Assembly (NCBI GenBank): GCA_030427985.1 | Contig: JAUIBH010000022.1 | Coordinates: 1 to 46,920, forward strand | DNA length: 46,920 nucleotides | Direction of reading: 5' to 3' | Source: Bacteroidia bacterium | Lineage (GTDB): Bacteria; Bacteroidota; Bacteroidia; Flavobacteriales; Flavobacteriaceae | Shown here: piece by piece, positions 27,369-35,257 of the stretch | Layout of the letters: every line of letters begins with the position of its first letter | Position numbering within the stretch: position 1 is the first letter of the stretch | Made by a program: the position numbers and the translations under genes | The notes under the pieces: generated by a model | Databases searched by the model: none | Seen by the model: only the letters and a program-made list of their open reading frames with translations | Told to the model about the DNA's origin: nothing

Positions 27369-28067
27369 TTGCAACTTTTGAGCTTAGAACTGTTTAAGCA
27401 TACGCACCCTTACGAGCCATTCCTATTTCCCGAGGCCACAAAGTTGATTGTGGGTACTCTGCCTCCTCCACGATTTACCACCGGTGAGTTGCGAAGGGAA
27501 GATGTAGATTTCTGTTATGGAAGTTGCAACGGGATGTTATGGCCCATCTTGGACCGAATCTTTGCACTAAACTTGAAGTTTGAGAATACAGCTGAGGCCA
27601 TTGAGCAGCGAGAGCGCTTCCTGAGAAAACAGAAAATAGGCGTTTGCGATATTGTCCAAAGTGCCGAACGAGAAAAAATTGATGCTTCGGATTTGGGAAT
27701 GCAAAATGTAATACTGAGAGATTTAGTAGGCTACCTAAACAAATACCCAAACATTAACACCCTTTTGTTTACTGGGGGGAACAGTAAAAATGGCCCTGAA
27801 TATTTTTTCAGGAGGCAACTCAAGGAACACGGACTTGGGTTGAAAGTACTTTCCGATGAGGTGCCCCGAATCCATCAATTTGAGCTACCTGTCGCTTCGA
27901 GCGCAGTCGAGAAGTCAAGGTTCATTAAAACGGTTTCCCTAACGGCCCCTTCCGGTGCTGCCAACCGTGCCGTGGGAAGTCTGCCATTGTACAAGGACTT
28001 AAAAAGCAAAAACCCTGAATTCAATACCTTTGATTTCAGGGTGATGCAGTATCGGGAGTTTTTTTAG
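27369..28067 (+). CDS. Uracil-DNA glycosylase-fold protein
   Basis: A 232-residue protein resembling the UDG superfamily, especially the hypoxanthine-DNA glycosylase-like branch: LIVGTLPPPRFT (strand 1 loop), YGSCNGMLWPILDRIF, then KIGVCDIVQSAEREKIDASD, and LTAPSGAANRAVGSL near the C-terminus in the place of the DNA-intercalating loop. The activity is inferred from these motifs. No ATG is available: an in-frame stop is at 27363-27365, so the start is TTG 27369 or TTG 27378. A repeat seems inserted at 27890-27917. It overlaps the convergent M20 gene by 4 bases. Confidence 0.7.
   Translation: MQLLSLELFKHTHPYEPFLFPEATKLIVGTLPPPRFTTGELRREDVDFCYGSCNGMLWPILDRIFALNLKFENTAEAIEQRERFLRKQKIGVCDIVQSAEREKIDASDLGMQNVILRDLVGYLNKYPNINTLLFTGGNSKNGPEYFFRRQLKEHGLGLKVLSDEVPRIHQFELPVASSAVEKSRFIKTVSLTAPSGAANRAVGSLPLYKDLKSKNPEFNTFDFRVMQYREFF
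27890..27917. repeat. Short dispersed palindrome inside the UDG-like gene
   Basis: The sequence around CGCTTCGAGCGCAGTCGAGA resembles a repeat common between flavobacterial genes. It encodes about nine residues (PVASSAVEKS) between IHQFEL and KTVSLTAPSG, keeping the frame open. Confidence 0.5.
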
Positions 28068-29560
28068 TTCATTTCTGAAGTCAACATCCCATAAAATGCT
28101 TTAATGCCATAGGCTAATTGCCCAATCTTAAGATTTTCATTGGGGCTATGCTGGTTGTTATCCGGATTCACCATGGGGACAATAAAAGCCGGAATCTTCA
28201 ACTCGTTAATAAAAGCGGCTATAGGCACGGTTCCCCCAGTAGTTCGGATTTGAATCACATCTTTTCCGAAACTTTCTCCCAAGGTCTTAACCAAAAATTG
28301 TCCGTAAGGATTGTCCAAATCAGTTCGGAAAGCATCCGTAACGCTACCTTCGGTCACGGTCACCACCTTATCATGTGCCATACGTTCTTCTTTGGAGGGG
28401 ACATGGTCCAATACTTTATATCCCTGTTTGGCAATATGGTCCTTCACTAATTGTTTTAGTCGATTTCCATTGGTTTCTACCACCAAACGAAGGTCCAGTT
28501 CCGCAGTGGCACTTTCAGGAACAATGGTTCGTGCTTTGTCGCCAATCCAACCAGAACCCATCCCACGAATATTTAAAGAAGGATATTGCAGCGCTTCCTG
28601 ATAAAATCCACCCACTTTTTCAGCAGCTTTAAACTGAAGGTTATCTGAAATATCAGCATCACTGTCGGGAACACTTTTTAGCACTTCCATGGTAGCATCG
28701 CCAATGGCAATCCCATCATAATAACCGGGAATGGTCACTTTCCCATCAGCATCTTTCATGCTTGCGAGCAACTGTGCCAATTGAAACCCAGGATTAGGGG
28801 CATAATTCCCATAATGGCCACTATGTTGGGGCTTTACAGGCCCGTAGGTGGTCAAGGTCAATGTGGTAATCCCTCTGCAACCATAGACCACGGTTGGATC
28901 TCCCGAAGCATGGATTGGACCATCGGCAATGACCAAAAAGTCGGCTTCCAGTAATTCTTTGTATTGTTTTACAGCTTTGGGCAGGGGTTTGCTACTTTTT
29001 TCTTCTTCACCATCCAAAATTACCTTCACATTAAAGGGGATTTCCTTCCCGTCTTTTTTCAATAGGTCGATGGTGTTCAAAAGCATGATGATGGGTGATT
29101 TATCATCCGATGTGGAACGTCCAAACAGTCGCCAATCGTAATTAATGTCATCATCAAGCTCATCAAAAGAAACAGTTTTAAAGCCATCCCCATCGGGAGC
29201 TTTTAGCACCACTTGGTAGGGGTTGGGTTGGTTCCATTTGGAAGGGTCAACCGACTGTCCGTCAAAGTGCATATAAATGAGCATGGTGGGTTTGGAGTCA
29301 TCTACAGGCAAAGCCGCAAAAAAGAGCGGCATGTTTTCCGTATCCAGAACCGCTGTGTTAAAACCCCGTTCCCCAAACTTTCGTTTCAACCAGAAAACAT
29401 TATCATCAATATCATCGGCATTCAACGCATCATTGGGGATGGCAATGAATTCACGTAGTTCGGTAATAGCCGAAGCCACTTGCGATTTGATGGCCATATC
29501 GTTTTGGCTCCAAACTGAGTTGAAAATCAGCATGGATAGTAAAAAAGCAATTTTTTTCAT
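28064..29560 (-). CDS. Secreted M20 family metallo-hydrolase
   Basis: A 498-residue protein with a signal peptide (MKKIAFLLSMLIFNSVWSQ). The M20 zinc site is seen in MLIYMHFDGQSVDPSKW, with GRSTSDDKSPI and KVILDGEEEKSSKP providing further metal ligands and the catalytic Glu; the lid domain lies in the middle. GTVPIAAF and DNNQHSPNENL close the site. It is probably a periplasmic di- or carboxypeptidase. It starts 30 bases after trpA on the same strand, so trp readthrough is possible, but it has no known link to tryptophan. Confidence 0.9.
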   Translation of the reverse strand: MKKIAFLLSMLIFNSVWSQNDMAIKSQVASAITELREFIAIPNDALNADDIDDNVFWLKRKFGERGFNTAVLDTENMPLFFAALPVDDSKPTMLIYMHFDGQSVDPSKWNQPNPYQVVLKAPDGDGFKTVSFDELDDDINYDWRLFGRSTSDDKSPIIMLLNTIDLLKKDGKEIPFNVKVILDGEEEKSSKPLPKAVKQYKELLEADFLVIADGPIHASGDPTVVYGCRGITTLTLTTYGPVKPQHSGHYGNYAPNPGFQLAQLLASMKDADGKVTIPGYYDGIAIGDATMEVLKSVPDSDADISDNLQFKAAEKVGGFYQEALQYPSLNIRGMGSGWIGDKARTIVPESATAELDLRLVVETNGNRLKQLVKDHIAKQGYKVLDHVPSKEERMAHDKVVTVTEGSVTDAFRTDLDNPYGQFLVKTLGESFGKDVIQIRTTGGTVPIAAFINELKIPAFIVPMVNPDNNQHSPNENLKIGQLAYGIKAFYGMLTSEMN

Positions 29561-29590
29561 TTTCGGTGTTCAGTTTTTTAAAGCTGAAAA

Positions 29591-30352
29591 TTAACGAATT
29601 TGATTTACAAAATCGCTAATACCGTTCACGCCATTTTGCGTTAGGTGTTTAATGAAAGCAGAACCTATGATGGCACCTTTGGCTTTTTCCGTGGCTTGCT
29701 GAAATGTTTGGGCGTTACTGATACCAAAACCAACAATCTGAGGGTTGTTGAGGTTCAAATTGGCAATGCGGTCAAAATAAGCGGCTTGTTCTTCGCCAAA
29801 CCCTTCTTTGGCACCTGTAGTGCTGGCAGAACTTACCATATAAATAAAACCTTCTGAAGCTTCATCGATTGCCCTGACCCGTTCTTCGCTGGTCTGCGGG
29901 GTAATCAAAAAGATATTGATGAGTCCGTATTTTTTGAAGATGGATTGGTATTCATCCTGATACACATCCAAAGGTAGGTCTGGAAGGATAAGGCCATCAA
30001 TCCCGATGTCTTGGCATTTTTGGCAAAATTTCTCTACACCATATTGAAGCACGGGATTAAAATACCCCATCAAAATCAGTGGGATGGAAACGGTTTTTCT
30101 AATATCCTTTAACTGTTCAAAAAGCAATTCCGTATGCATGCCGTTCTTCAGTGCAGCGGTAGAACTTTCCTGAATGGTGGGACCATCAGCTAAAGGGTCG
30201 CTGAAGGGCAGCCCGACTTCAATAAAGTCCACACCGCTTTTTTCCAAATCCTGGATGATTTGTACCGTATCGTTCAACTGGGGATACCCTGCTGTGAAGT
30301 ATATAGAGAGGAGTTTTCTATCCTCCTGTAGTTTTTGTTTGATTCTGTTCAT
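29591..30352 (-). CDS. trpA: Tryptophan synthase alpha chain
   Basis: Cleaves indole-3-glycerol phosphate to indole, which is channelled to TrpB. The protein has 253 residues. FIEVGLPFSDPLADGPTIQ (catalytic Glu in the FIEVG strand), LILPDLPLDVYQDEYQ (catalytic Asp) and VSSASTTGAKEGFG (phosphate loop) are all present. It is the last pathway gene of the operon. The 86-base gap to trpB is filled almost entirely by a repeat. Confidence 0.97.
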   Translation of the reverse strand: MNRIKQKLQEDRKLLSIYFTAGYPQLNDTVQIIQDLEKSGVDFIEVGLPFSDPLADGPTIQESSTAALKNGMHTELLFEQLKDIRKTVSIPLILMGYFNPVLQYGVEKFCQKCQDIGIDGLILPDLPLDVYQDEYQSIFKKYGLINIFLITPQTSEERVRAIDEASEGFIYMVSSASTTGAKEGFGEEQAAYFDRIANLNLNNPQIVGFGISNAQTFQQATEKAKGAIIGSAFIKHLTQNGVNGISDFVNQIR

Positions 30353-30362
30353 ATCTCAGTAT

Positions 30363-30436
30363 CATCATTCCGAACTTGTTTCGGAATCTTTTAGTTTTAA
30401 GTTCTGATGTGATGCTGAAACAAGTTCAGCATGACG
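30363..30436. repeat. Paired-hairpin repeat between trpB and trpA
   Basis: First hairpin: arms ATTCCGAA (30367-30374) and TTCGGAAT (30380-30387). Second: GATGCTGAA (30411-30419) and TTCAGCAT (30425-30432), ending TGACG. It takes up 74 of the 86 bases between trpB and trpA and has the same plan as the units at 27249 and 31994. Confidence 0.8.
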
Positions 30437-30438
30437 CT

Positions 30439-31620
30439 CTAAAGTTTAAAATAATCAATATAATTTTGTAAATCCTTATCGCCGCGGCCAGACAGGTTCA
30501 CCACCACCACATCGTCTTCCTTGAACTTTCGGTTTTCAAAAATAGCTAGGGCGTGTGAGGATTCAATGGCGGGAATGATACCTTCCAATTGGCAGAGCCC
30601 TAGCCCTGCAGTCATGGCATCATCATCCGTAATGGAAATAAACTCCCCTCTACCTGACTTATACAAATGAGCGTGCAATGGCCCAACTCCGGGGTAATCC
30701 AATCCCGCGGAAATGGAATACGGCTCGGTAATCTGACCGTCTTGGGTCTGCATCAATAAGGTTTTACTCCCGTGGATGATTCCCACTTTGCCCAAAACAG
30801 ATGTTGCAGCACTTTCCCCGGAGTGAATTCCTTTTCCGGCAGCTTCCACAGCAATGATGCCAACTTCAGGCGTGTCCAAAAAGTGATAATAAGCTCCAGC
30901 AGCATTACTTCCACCGCCTACACAGGCTACTACGTAGTCCGGGTTTTCCCGACCTTCTTTTTCTTTTAATTGGGATTTGATTTCTTCCGAAATCACAGAT
31001 TGAAACCGTGCCACCATATCCGGATAGGGGTGAGGTCCCACCACGGAACCAATAATGTAGTGGGTGTCCACCGGATTATTGATCCAATCGCGAATGGCTT
31101 CGTTAGTGGCATCTTTCAAGGTTTTGCTACCTGATTTAGCCGGGCGTACTTCGGCTCCCAGCATTTTCATTCGGGCTACATTTGGGGCTTGGCGGGCTAT
31201 ATCAATTTCGCCCATATACACCACACATTCAATCCCCATAAGGGCGCAAACGGTGGCTGTCGCTACTCCATGTTGACCCGCGCCCGTCTCGGCAATGATT
31301 CGGTTTTTGCCCAACTTTTTGGCCATTAAAATCTGCCCAATGGTATTGTTGACCTTGTGGGCCCCGGTGTGACACAAATCTTCCCGTTTCAGGTAGATTT
31401 TGGTCTTGTATTTTTCGGACAGGCGTTTGGCAAAATAAAGTGGAGTAGGACGGCCTACATAATCCTTCAACAATTGATGGAACTCTTCCTGAAAAGAAGG
31501 CTCCGCCATGATTTGGAGGTAATTTTGCCGAAGCTCTTCACAGTTGGGGTAGAGCATTTCTGGGATAAAAGCCCCTCCAAACTCACCGTAATAGCCTTTT
31601 TCGTCAGCGTGATACGTCAT
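30439..31620 (-). CDS. trpB: Tryptophan synthase beta chain
   Basis: A PLP enzyme that joins indole and serine to make tryptophan. The 393-residue protein has the cofactor lysine Lys89 in HTGAHKVNN, the phosphate-binding [10 protein letters not shown], and [12 protein letters not shown] at the N-terminus. Its start codon overlaps the trpF stop (ATGA), a sign of coupled translation. It is the TrpB1 form expected in trp operons. Confidence 0.98.
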   Translation of the reverse strand: MTYHADEKGYYGEFGGAFIPEMLYPNCEELRQNYLQIMAEPSFQEEFHQLLKDYVGRPTPLYFAKRLSEKYKTKIYLKREDLCHTGAHKVNNTIGQILMAKKLGKNRIIAETGAGQHGVATATVCALMGIECVVYMGEIDIARQAPNVARMKMLGAEVRPAKSGSKTLKDATNEAIRDWINNPVDTHYIIGSVVGPHPYPDMVARFQSVISEEIKSQLKEKEGRENPDYVVACVGGGSNAAGAYYHFLDTPEVGIIAVEAAGKGIHSGESAATSVLGKVGIIHGSKTLLMQTQDGQITEPYSISAGLDYPGVGPLHAHLYKSGRGEFISITDDDAMTAGLGLCQLEGIIPAIESSHALAIFENRKFKEDDVVVVNLSGRGDKDLQNYIDYFKL

Positions 31621-32315
31621 AATTCGTTATCAGTTTTAAGTTGTAAATCGTCAGTGAGCTCATTGATGAACGTTTTCAATGACGTTATGTTTTTTAGTCC
31701 AGGTTCGGTTTCAAACCTACTGTTCACGTCAATGGCATAACAGTGTTTTGATGCTGGACTTTTTCTGAACTCTTTTAATTTTTCAATAGATTCCAATCCA
31801 ATGCCCCCGCTTAAAAAGAAGGGTTTGGCGGAGGGATAATTTTCCAATAGGGTCCAATTGAAGGTGTAACCGTTCCCTCCGGGTAATTTTCCTTTGGTGT
31901 CGAAAAGGAAGAAATCGCACACCTTTTCATAATTCTTCAAAACGGAGAAATCAAAGTCATCTTTGATAGAAAACACCTTGATGATTTCCAGTTCGTCATG
32001 CTGAACTTGTTTCAGCATCTTACTCAAATGGGACCCCGAAACAAGTTCGGGGTGACGAAGCGCGTCACAAAATTTGGGACTTTCCTTCCCATGCAATTGA
32101 ACCGCATCCAATTGGTGCTGTGCTACCTTTTCCAAGACCTCTTCCACGGAAGCATCCACAAATACACCCACTTTTTTGATGGATTTGGGCAATTGAGGCA
32201 TGGCTCCCTCAAAATAACGGGAGGAAGGTTCCCAAAAAATAAAGCCCAAATAGTCGGGTTGCAATTGGGCAACCTCGGTGGGGTTATGGTGCATACCGCA
32301 GACTTTCAGTTTCAT
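31617..32315 (-). CDS. trpF: Phosphoribosylanthranilate isomerase with in-frame repeat insertion
   Basis: A TIM-barrel isomerase of 232 residues. The catalytic Cys is in KVCGMH and the catalytic Asp in [21 protein letters not shown] forms the phosphate site. The family norm is about 205-212. The excess is explained by residues 87-108, which are encoded by a paired-hairpin repeat (31994-32057), read as [10 protein letters not shown] to KQVQHDE. The insertion lies after the helix ending ESPKFCDAL and before strand IIKVFS, where a surface loop is expected, so the enzyme is probably still active. Confidence 0.94.
   Translation of the reverse strand: MKLKVCGMHHNPTEVAQLQPDYLGFIFWEPSSRYFEGAMPQLPKSIKKVGVFVDASVEEVLEKVAQHQLDAVQLHGKESPKFCDALRHPELVSGSHLSKMLKQVQHDELEIIKVFSIKDDFDFSVLKNYEKVCDFFLFDTKGKLPGGNGYTFNWTLLENYPSAKPFFLSGGIGLESIEKLKEFRKSPASKHCYAIDVNSRFETEPGLKNITSLKTFINELTDDLQLKTDNEL
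31994..32057. repeat. Paired-hairpin repeat inserted in frame in trpF
   Basis: A 64-base unit bounded by CGTCA (31994-31998) and TGACG (32053-32057). It has two hairpins: TGCTGAA/TTCAGCA (near 31999-32016) and CCCCGAA/TTCGGGG (near 32034-32052). It resembles the intergenic units at 27249 and 30363. It encodes residues 87-108 of TrpF and keeps the frame. Confidence 0.88.
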
Positions 32316-32333
32316 TCTTTTGCTTTTGTCAGG

Positions 32334-32413
32334 TCGAGTGTTTTGAAACTTGTTTCAAAATGTATCGAGACCTTTCGCTTCTCGATACGATTTACCTTTG
32401 GTAAATCACTCGA
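32334..32413. repeat. Cloverleaf-shaped repeat between trpC and trpF
   Basis: An outer stem TCGAGTG (32334-32340) with CACTCGA (32407-32413) encloses three perfect hairpins: TTTTGAAAC/GTTTCAAAA (32341-32360), GTATCGAGA/TCTCGATAC (32362-32388) and GATTTACC/GGTAAATC (32389-32407). The parts lie almost edge to edge. The unit fills most of the 105-base trpC-trpF gap. No tRNA features (no anticodon arm spacing or T-loop) are present. Confidence 0.85.
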
Positions 32414-32420
32414 AGTGACA

Positions 32421-33206
32421 TTATTTTTTTAATTCATCAATAAACCTTTTGGCACTCACACCAGGATCATCCGTCTTCATGAAATTTTCACCAATCAAAA
32501 AGCCCTGATATCCATATGGTTGAAGTTCTTGAATGGCTTCAATGGAACTAATACCACTCTCGGAAACCTTTACAAAATCATCTGGAATCTGTTCCGAAAG
32601 CGATTTACTGGTTTCCAAACTCACCTCAAACGTCTTTAGGTTTCGGTTGTTCACCCCCAGCATATCCAAACTGGGCATGATGGATTTTTGCAATTCCTCT
32701 TCATTATGGACTTCCAAAAGCACATCCAATCCCAAACTTTTTGCAGTTTCCGACAGCGTTTTAATTTCATCACGGGATAAAATCGCGGCAATCAACAAAA
32801 TTACATCGGCACCATAGGCTCTGGCCTCCACAATTTGATATTCATCAATAATAAACTCCTTGCGAAGCAACGGAATGTTCACCGAAGCACGGGCTAGGAC
32901 TAAATCATCCAGAGAACCTCCAAAGTATTTTCCATCAGTAAGAACTGACATACCACAAGCGCCTGCTTCGGCATAACCTTTGGCCACATCCTGCACATTC
33001 AAGTTTTGGTTGATGGCCGATTTGGATGGGGAACGCCGTTTGTGCTCCGCAATGATTCCCGTAGTGCTATTTTTTAGTTCTTCAGCCAAGGAAATGGAGG
33101 TACGTTCCATCATCACAGAATGTTCCAATTGCTGCACCGTGATCAATGTTTTTTTTAGGTCGACTTCCTTGCGCTTATCGGCTACTATTTTATCTAGGAT
33201 GTTCAT
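32421..33206 (-). CDS. trpC: Indole-3-glycerol phosphate synthase
   Basis: Closes the indole ring from carboxyphenylaminodeoxyribulose phosphate. From ATG 33206 (MNILDKIVADKRKEV) the protein has 261 residues, the family norm. IIAEHKRRSPSK (catalytic Lys), LLRKEFIIDEYQ, GVNNRNLKTFEV and VSESGIS are present. It is separate from trpF, unlike the fused enterobacterial form. The 12 bases before its start abut a repeat linked to the four-helix-bundle ORF. Confidence 0.97.
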   Translation of the reverse strand: MNILDKIVADKRKEVDLKKTLITVQQLEHSVMMERTSISLAEELKNSTTGIIAEHKRRSPSKSAINQNLNVQDVAKGYAEAGACGMSVLTDGKYFGGSLDDLVLARASVNIPLLRKEFIIDEYQIVEARAYGADVILLIAAILSRDEIKTLSETAKSLGLDVLLEVHNEEELQKSIMPSLDMLGVNNRNLKTFEVSLETSKSLSEQIPDDFVKVSESGISSIEAIQELQPYGYQGFLIGENFMKTDDPGVSAKRFIDELKK

Positions 33207-33218
33207 TTTTTTATAATT

Positions 33219-33250
33219 GTCCGAAGTCGGCAGCCCGAAGTCGGAAGTAC
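33219..33250. repeat. Tandem CCGAAGTCGG repeats left of the four-helix-bundle ORF
   Basis: CCGAAGTCGG occurs at 33221-33230 and again within 33235-33248, where it continues to GTCGGAAGT (33240-33248). The last 9 bases are the exact reverse complement of ACTTCCGAC at 33692-33700. Confidence 0.8.
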
Positions 33251-33257
33251 ACAATTT

Positions 33258-33617
33258 TTATTTGATGTTTTTTCTAAAAGCAACCATCATATTCATTAAG
33301 TTAAATGCTTCTTCATAAAGCGTATTGAAGGTTTCGGTTGGGACATACTTTCTTCTTTTGGCTTTATGTAAACAGGTTACGACTTCAGTCAATGAGCGAA
33401 TGGAATATCCCATGAACTTTTTAAATTCTGGGTTAGTCTGTCCTGTAGAGCCTTCAGAAATGTTTAAAGCAATTGAATCAGCAGCCCTTCTTATTTGAGA
33501 ACTGAGATTGTATATTTCTTTTTTTGGGAAAAGTTGGGTTGTTTCATTAATTTTTTCACCAAAATCCATGGCTTTTTGCCAAACAATGATTTTTTCGAAT
33601 TTAAATTTTGATTCCAT
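33258..33617 (-). CDS. Four-helix-bundle protein (S23/IVP-like)
   Basis: A 119-residue protein from ATG 33617 (MESKFKFEKIIVWQKAMDFGEKI). FEKIIVWQKAMDF, YNLSSQIRRAADSIALNISEGS and FMGYSIRSLTEVVTCLHKA match the family of proteins encoded in 23S rRNA intervening sequences, related to the Avd accessory proteins of diversity-generating retroelements. The fold is a pentameric four-helix bundle that binds nucleic acid in Avd. Its own function is unknown. It has no place in tryptophan synthesis and looks inserted between trpD and trpC. Confidence 0.88.
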   Translation of the reverse strand: MESKFKFEKIIVWQKAMDFGEKINETTQLFPKKEIYNLSSQIRRAADSIALNISEGSTGQTNPEFKKFMGYSIRSLTEVVTCLHKAKRRKYVPTETFNTLYEEAFNLMNMMVAFRKNIK

Positions 33618-33670
33618 AATAGCTAGTTGGATGATTTTTGTTTTGTTGACCAACTTTTCACTCTAATTCA

Positions 33671-33700
33671 ACTCCCGACTCATGACATCTGACTTCCGAC
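33671..33700. repeat. Degenerate repeat right of the four-helix-bundle ORF
   Basis: CTCCCGACT (33672-33680) and GACTTCCGAC (33691-33700) resemble the left repeats in inverted orientation. The right end is directly against the trpD stop codon (33701-33703). Confidence 0.65.
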
Positions 33701-34693
33701 CTATGAAGACAAAGATTGTAATTTCTTCAACGCCTCCAATCCTTTTCCACTCAACAAAGATTCTTTCGCTTTTTCAAAACCGGCTTTTGGGGTCAGACTT
33801 TCCACGGTGGCAATAGCAATACCTGCATTGGCGCAGACCACATTGTTTTGTGCTTCGGTTCCTTTTCCGTGCAATACATCCAAAAATATTTGGGCTGACT
33901 CTGCAATATCTTCACCTCCGGTAATCTCAGCTTGTGAAATCTTGGTCACACCAAAATCAGCAGGGGCCAACATGCCTTCAGAATTATTTGAAATGGTCTT
34001 GGTATCCCCCGTCAGCGAAATTTCATCATAGCCATCTAAGGCATGCAGTACAGTGAACTTTTTATCGGTATTCTGGTAGAGGTACCCATACATTCGGGCC
34101 AACTCCAAATTGAAAACACCTACCATCTGATTTTTTGGAAATGCAGGGTTTACCATCGGCCCCAACATATTGAAAAAGGTCTTAACCGCCAGTTCCCTTC
34201 GGATGGGCCCCACATTTTTCATGGCAGGGTGGAACAAAGGGGCGTGCAGCACACAAATTCCAGCTTCATCGATGGATTTTTTTAGAAAATCGGTTTCATT
34301 ACTGAATTTGATGCCTAAAAATTCCATCACATTGCTACTCCCACATTTGGAGGAAACCCCGTAATTACCGTGTTTGGTCACTTTTACACCAGCTCCAGCG
34401 GTCACAAAAGACGCCAAGGTAGAAATGTTGAAGGTGTCCTTGCCATCACCACCCGTTCCACATAGGTCGATGGGGTCATATTCGGATAAATCCACGGCCA
34501 CACAGAGTTCCAAGAGTGCATCGCGGAAACCTTCCAATTCTTCGATGGTGATGCTTCGCATCATATACACGGTAAGGAATGCCGCAATTTGAGAGGTGTT
34601 GTAATCACCCTTGGCAATGTTCACCAAAATCTGCTTGGCCTCTTCCTTGGGCAGTATCTCGTGATTGATTAATTTATTTAGTGTCTCTTTCAT
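33701..34693 (-). CDS. trpD: Anthranilate phosphoribosyltransferase
   Basis: Transfers phosphoribose from PRPP to anthranilate. The protein has 330 residues. The PRPP-binding motif LCGTGGDGKDTFNIST is near residue 79; KHGNYGVSSKCGSSNVMEFLG and GPIRRELAVKTFFNMLGP (anthranilate site) follow. It overlaps the end of trpG by 20 bases and is not fused to it. Its stop codon directly meets the right end of the candidate mobile unit. Confidence 0.97.
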   Translation of the reverse strand: MKETLNKLINHEILPKEEAKQILVNIAKGDYNTSQIAAFLTVYMMRSITIEELEGFRDALLELCVAVDLSEYDPIDLCGTGGDGKDTFNISTLASFVTAGAGVKVTKHGNYGVSSKCGSSNVMEFLGIKFSNETDFLKKSIDEAGICVLHAPLFHPAMKNVGPIRRELAVKTFFNMLGPMVNPAFPKNQMVGVFNLELARMYGYLYQNTDKKFTVLHALDGYDEISLTGDTKTISNNSEGMLAPADFGVTKISQAEITGGEDIAESAQIFLDVLHGKGTEAQNNVVCANAGIAIATVESLTPKAGFEKAKESLLSGKGLEALKKLQSLSS

Positions 34694-35255
34694 TTTCCAA
34701 CCAATTTTTTAGCATTTGTTTTCCTTCCGGGGTGAGCACAGATTCTGGGTGAAACTGAACCGCAGTTACATCATACGTTTTATGCCGAAGCGACATGATT
34801 TGTCCATTTTCATCTACAGAAGTAATCACCAGTTCCTCGGGCACATCGGTGTCCACCACCCAAGAATGGTATCGCCCCACTTGAAGTGTTTTAGGCAACC
34901 CTTTAAAAATGGGGTCATCCTTGGTTACGGTAATTTCGGTGTCCACGCCGTGGTACACTTGATCTAGATTTACCAAGGTTCCGCCAAAAACCTCACCAAT
35001 GGCCTGCAATCCCAAACACACCCCAAAAATACGTTTGGTAGGGGCATATTTCTTGATGATTTCCTTGAGCAATCCCGCTTCATCAGGAATTCCTGGACCT
35101 GGAGAAAGCACGATGTTTTCAAAGGGCTCCACTTTATCCAAAGTAAGCTGGTCATTCCGTTTTACAGTGACCTCACAATCCAAATCCTCTAGATAGTGCA
35201 CCAAATTATAGGTGAAACTATCGTAGTTGTCTATCATTAAAATCTTTCTTCCCAT
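34674..35255 (-). CDS. trpG: Anthranilate synthase glutamine amidotransferase subunit
   Basis: Hydrolyses glutamine and passes ammonia to TrpE. The 193-residue class I amidotransferase has the triad Cys80 (GVCLGLQAI), His169 and Glu171 (FHPES). NYDSFTYNLVHYLEDLD at the N-terminus and LSPGPGIPDEAG are typical. It may also serve in folate synthesis if no separate pabA exists; that cannot be checked here. The gap to trpE is 2 bases. Confidence 0.96.
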   Translation of the reverse strand: MGRKILMIDNYDSFTYNLVHYLEDLDCEVTVKRNDQLTLDKVEPFENIVLSPGPGIPDEAGLLKEIIKKYAPTKRIFGVCLGLQAIGEVFGGTLVNLDQVYHGVDTEITVTKDDPIFKGLPKTLQVGRYHSWVVDTDVPEELVITSVDENGQIMSLRHKTYDVTAVQFHPESVLTPEGKQMLKNWLENERDTK

Positions 35256-35257
35256 GC

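Larger units (their letters stand above)
33240..33700. mobile_element. Candidate mobile unit: four-helix-bundle ORF bounded by inverted repeats
   Basis: A 461-base unit between GTCGGAAGT (33240-33248) and ACTTCCGAC (33692-33700) that carries only the four-helix-bundle gene. Its right edge touches the trpD stop codon and its left repeats end 12 bases before the trpC start, so it fits exactly between two operon genes. No transposase is encoded. Mobility is inferred. Confidence 0.45.

Noticed and set aside
32334..32413. Cloverleaf taken as a tRNA gene
   Set aside because: Arm lengths, loop sizes and missing invariant bases do not fit a tRNA.
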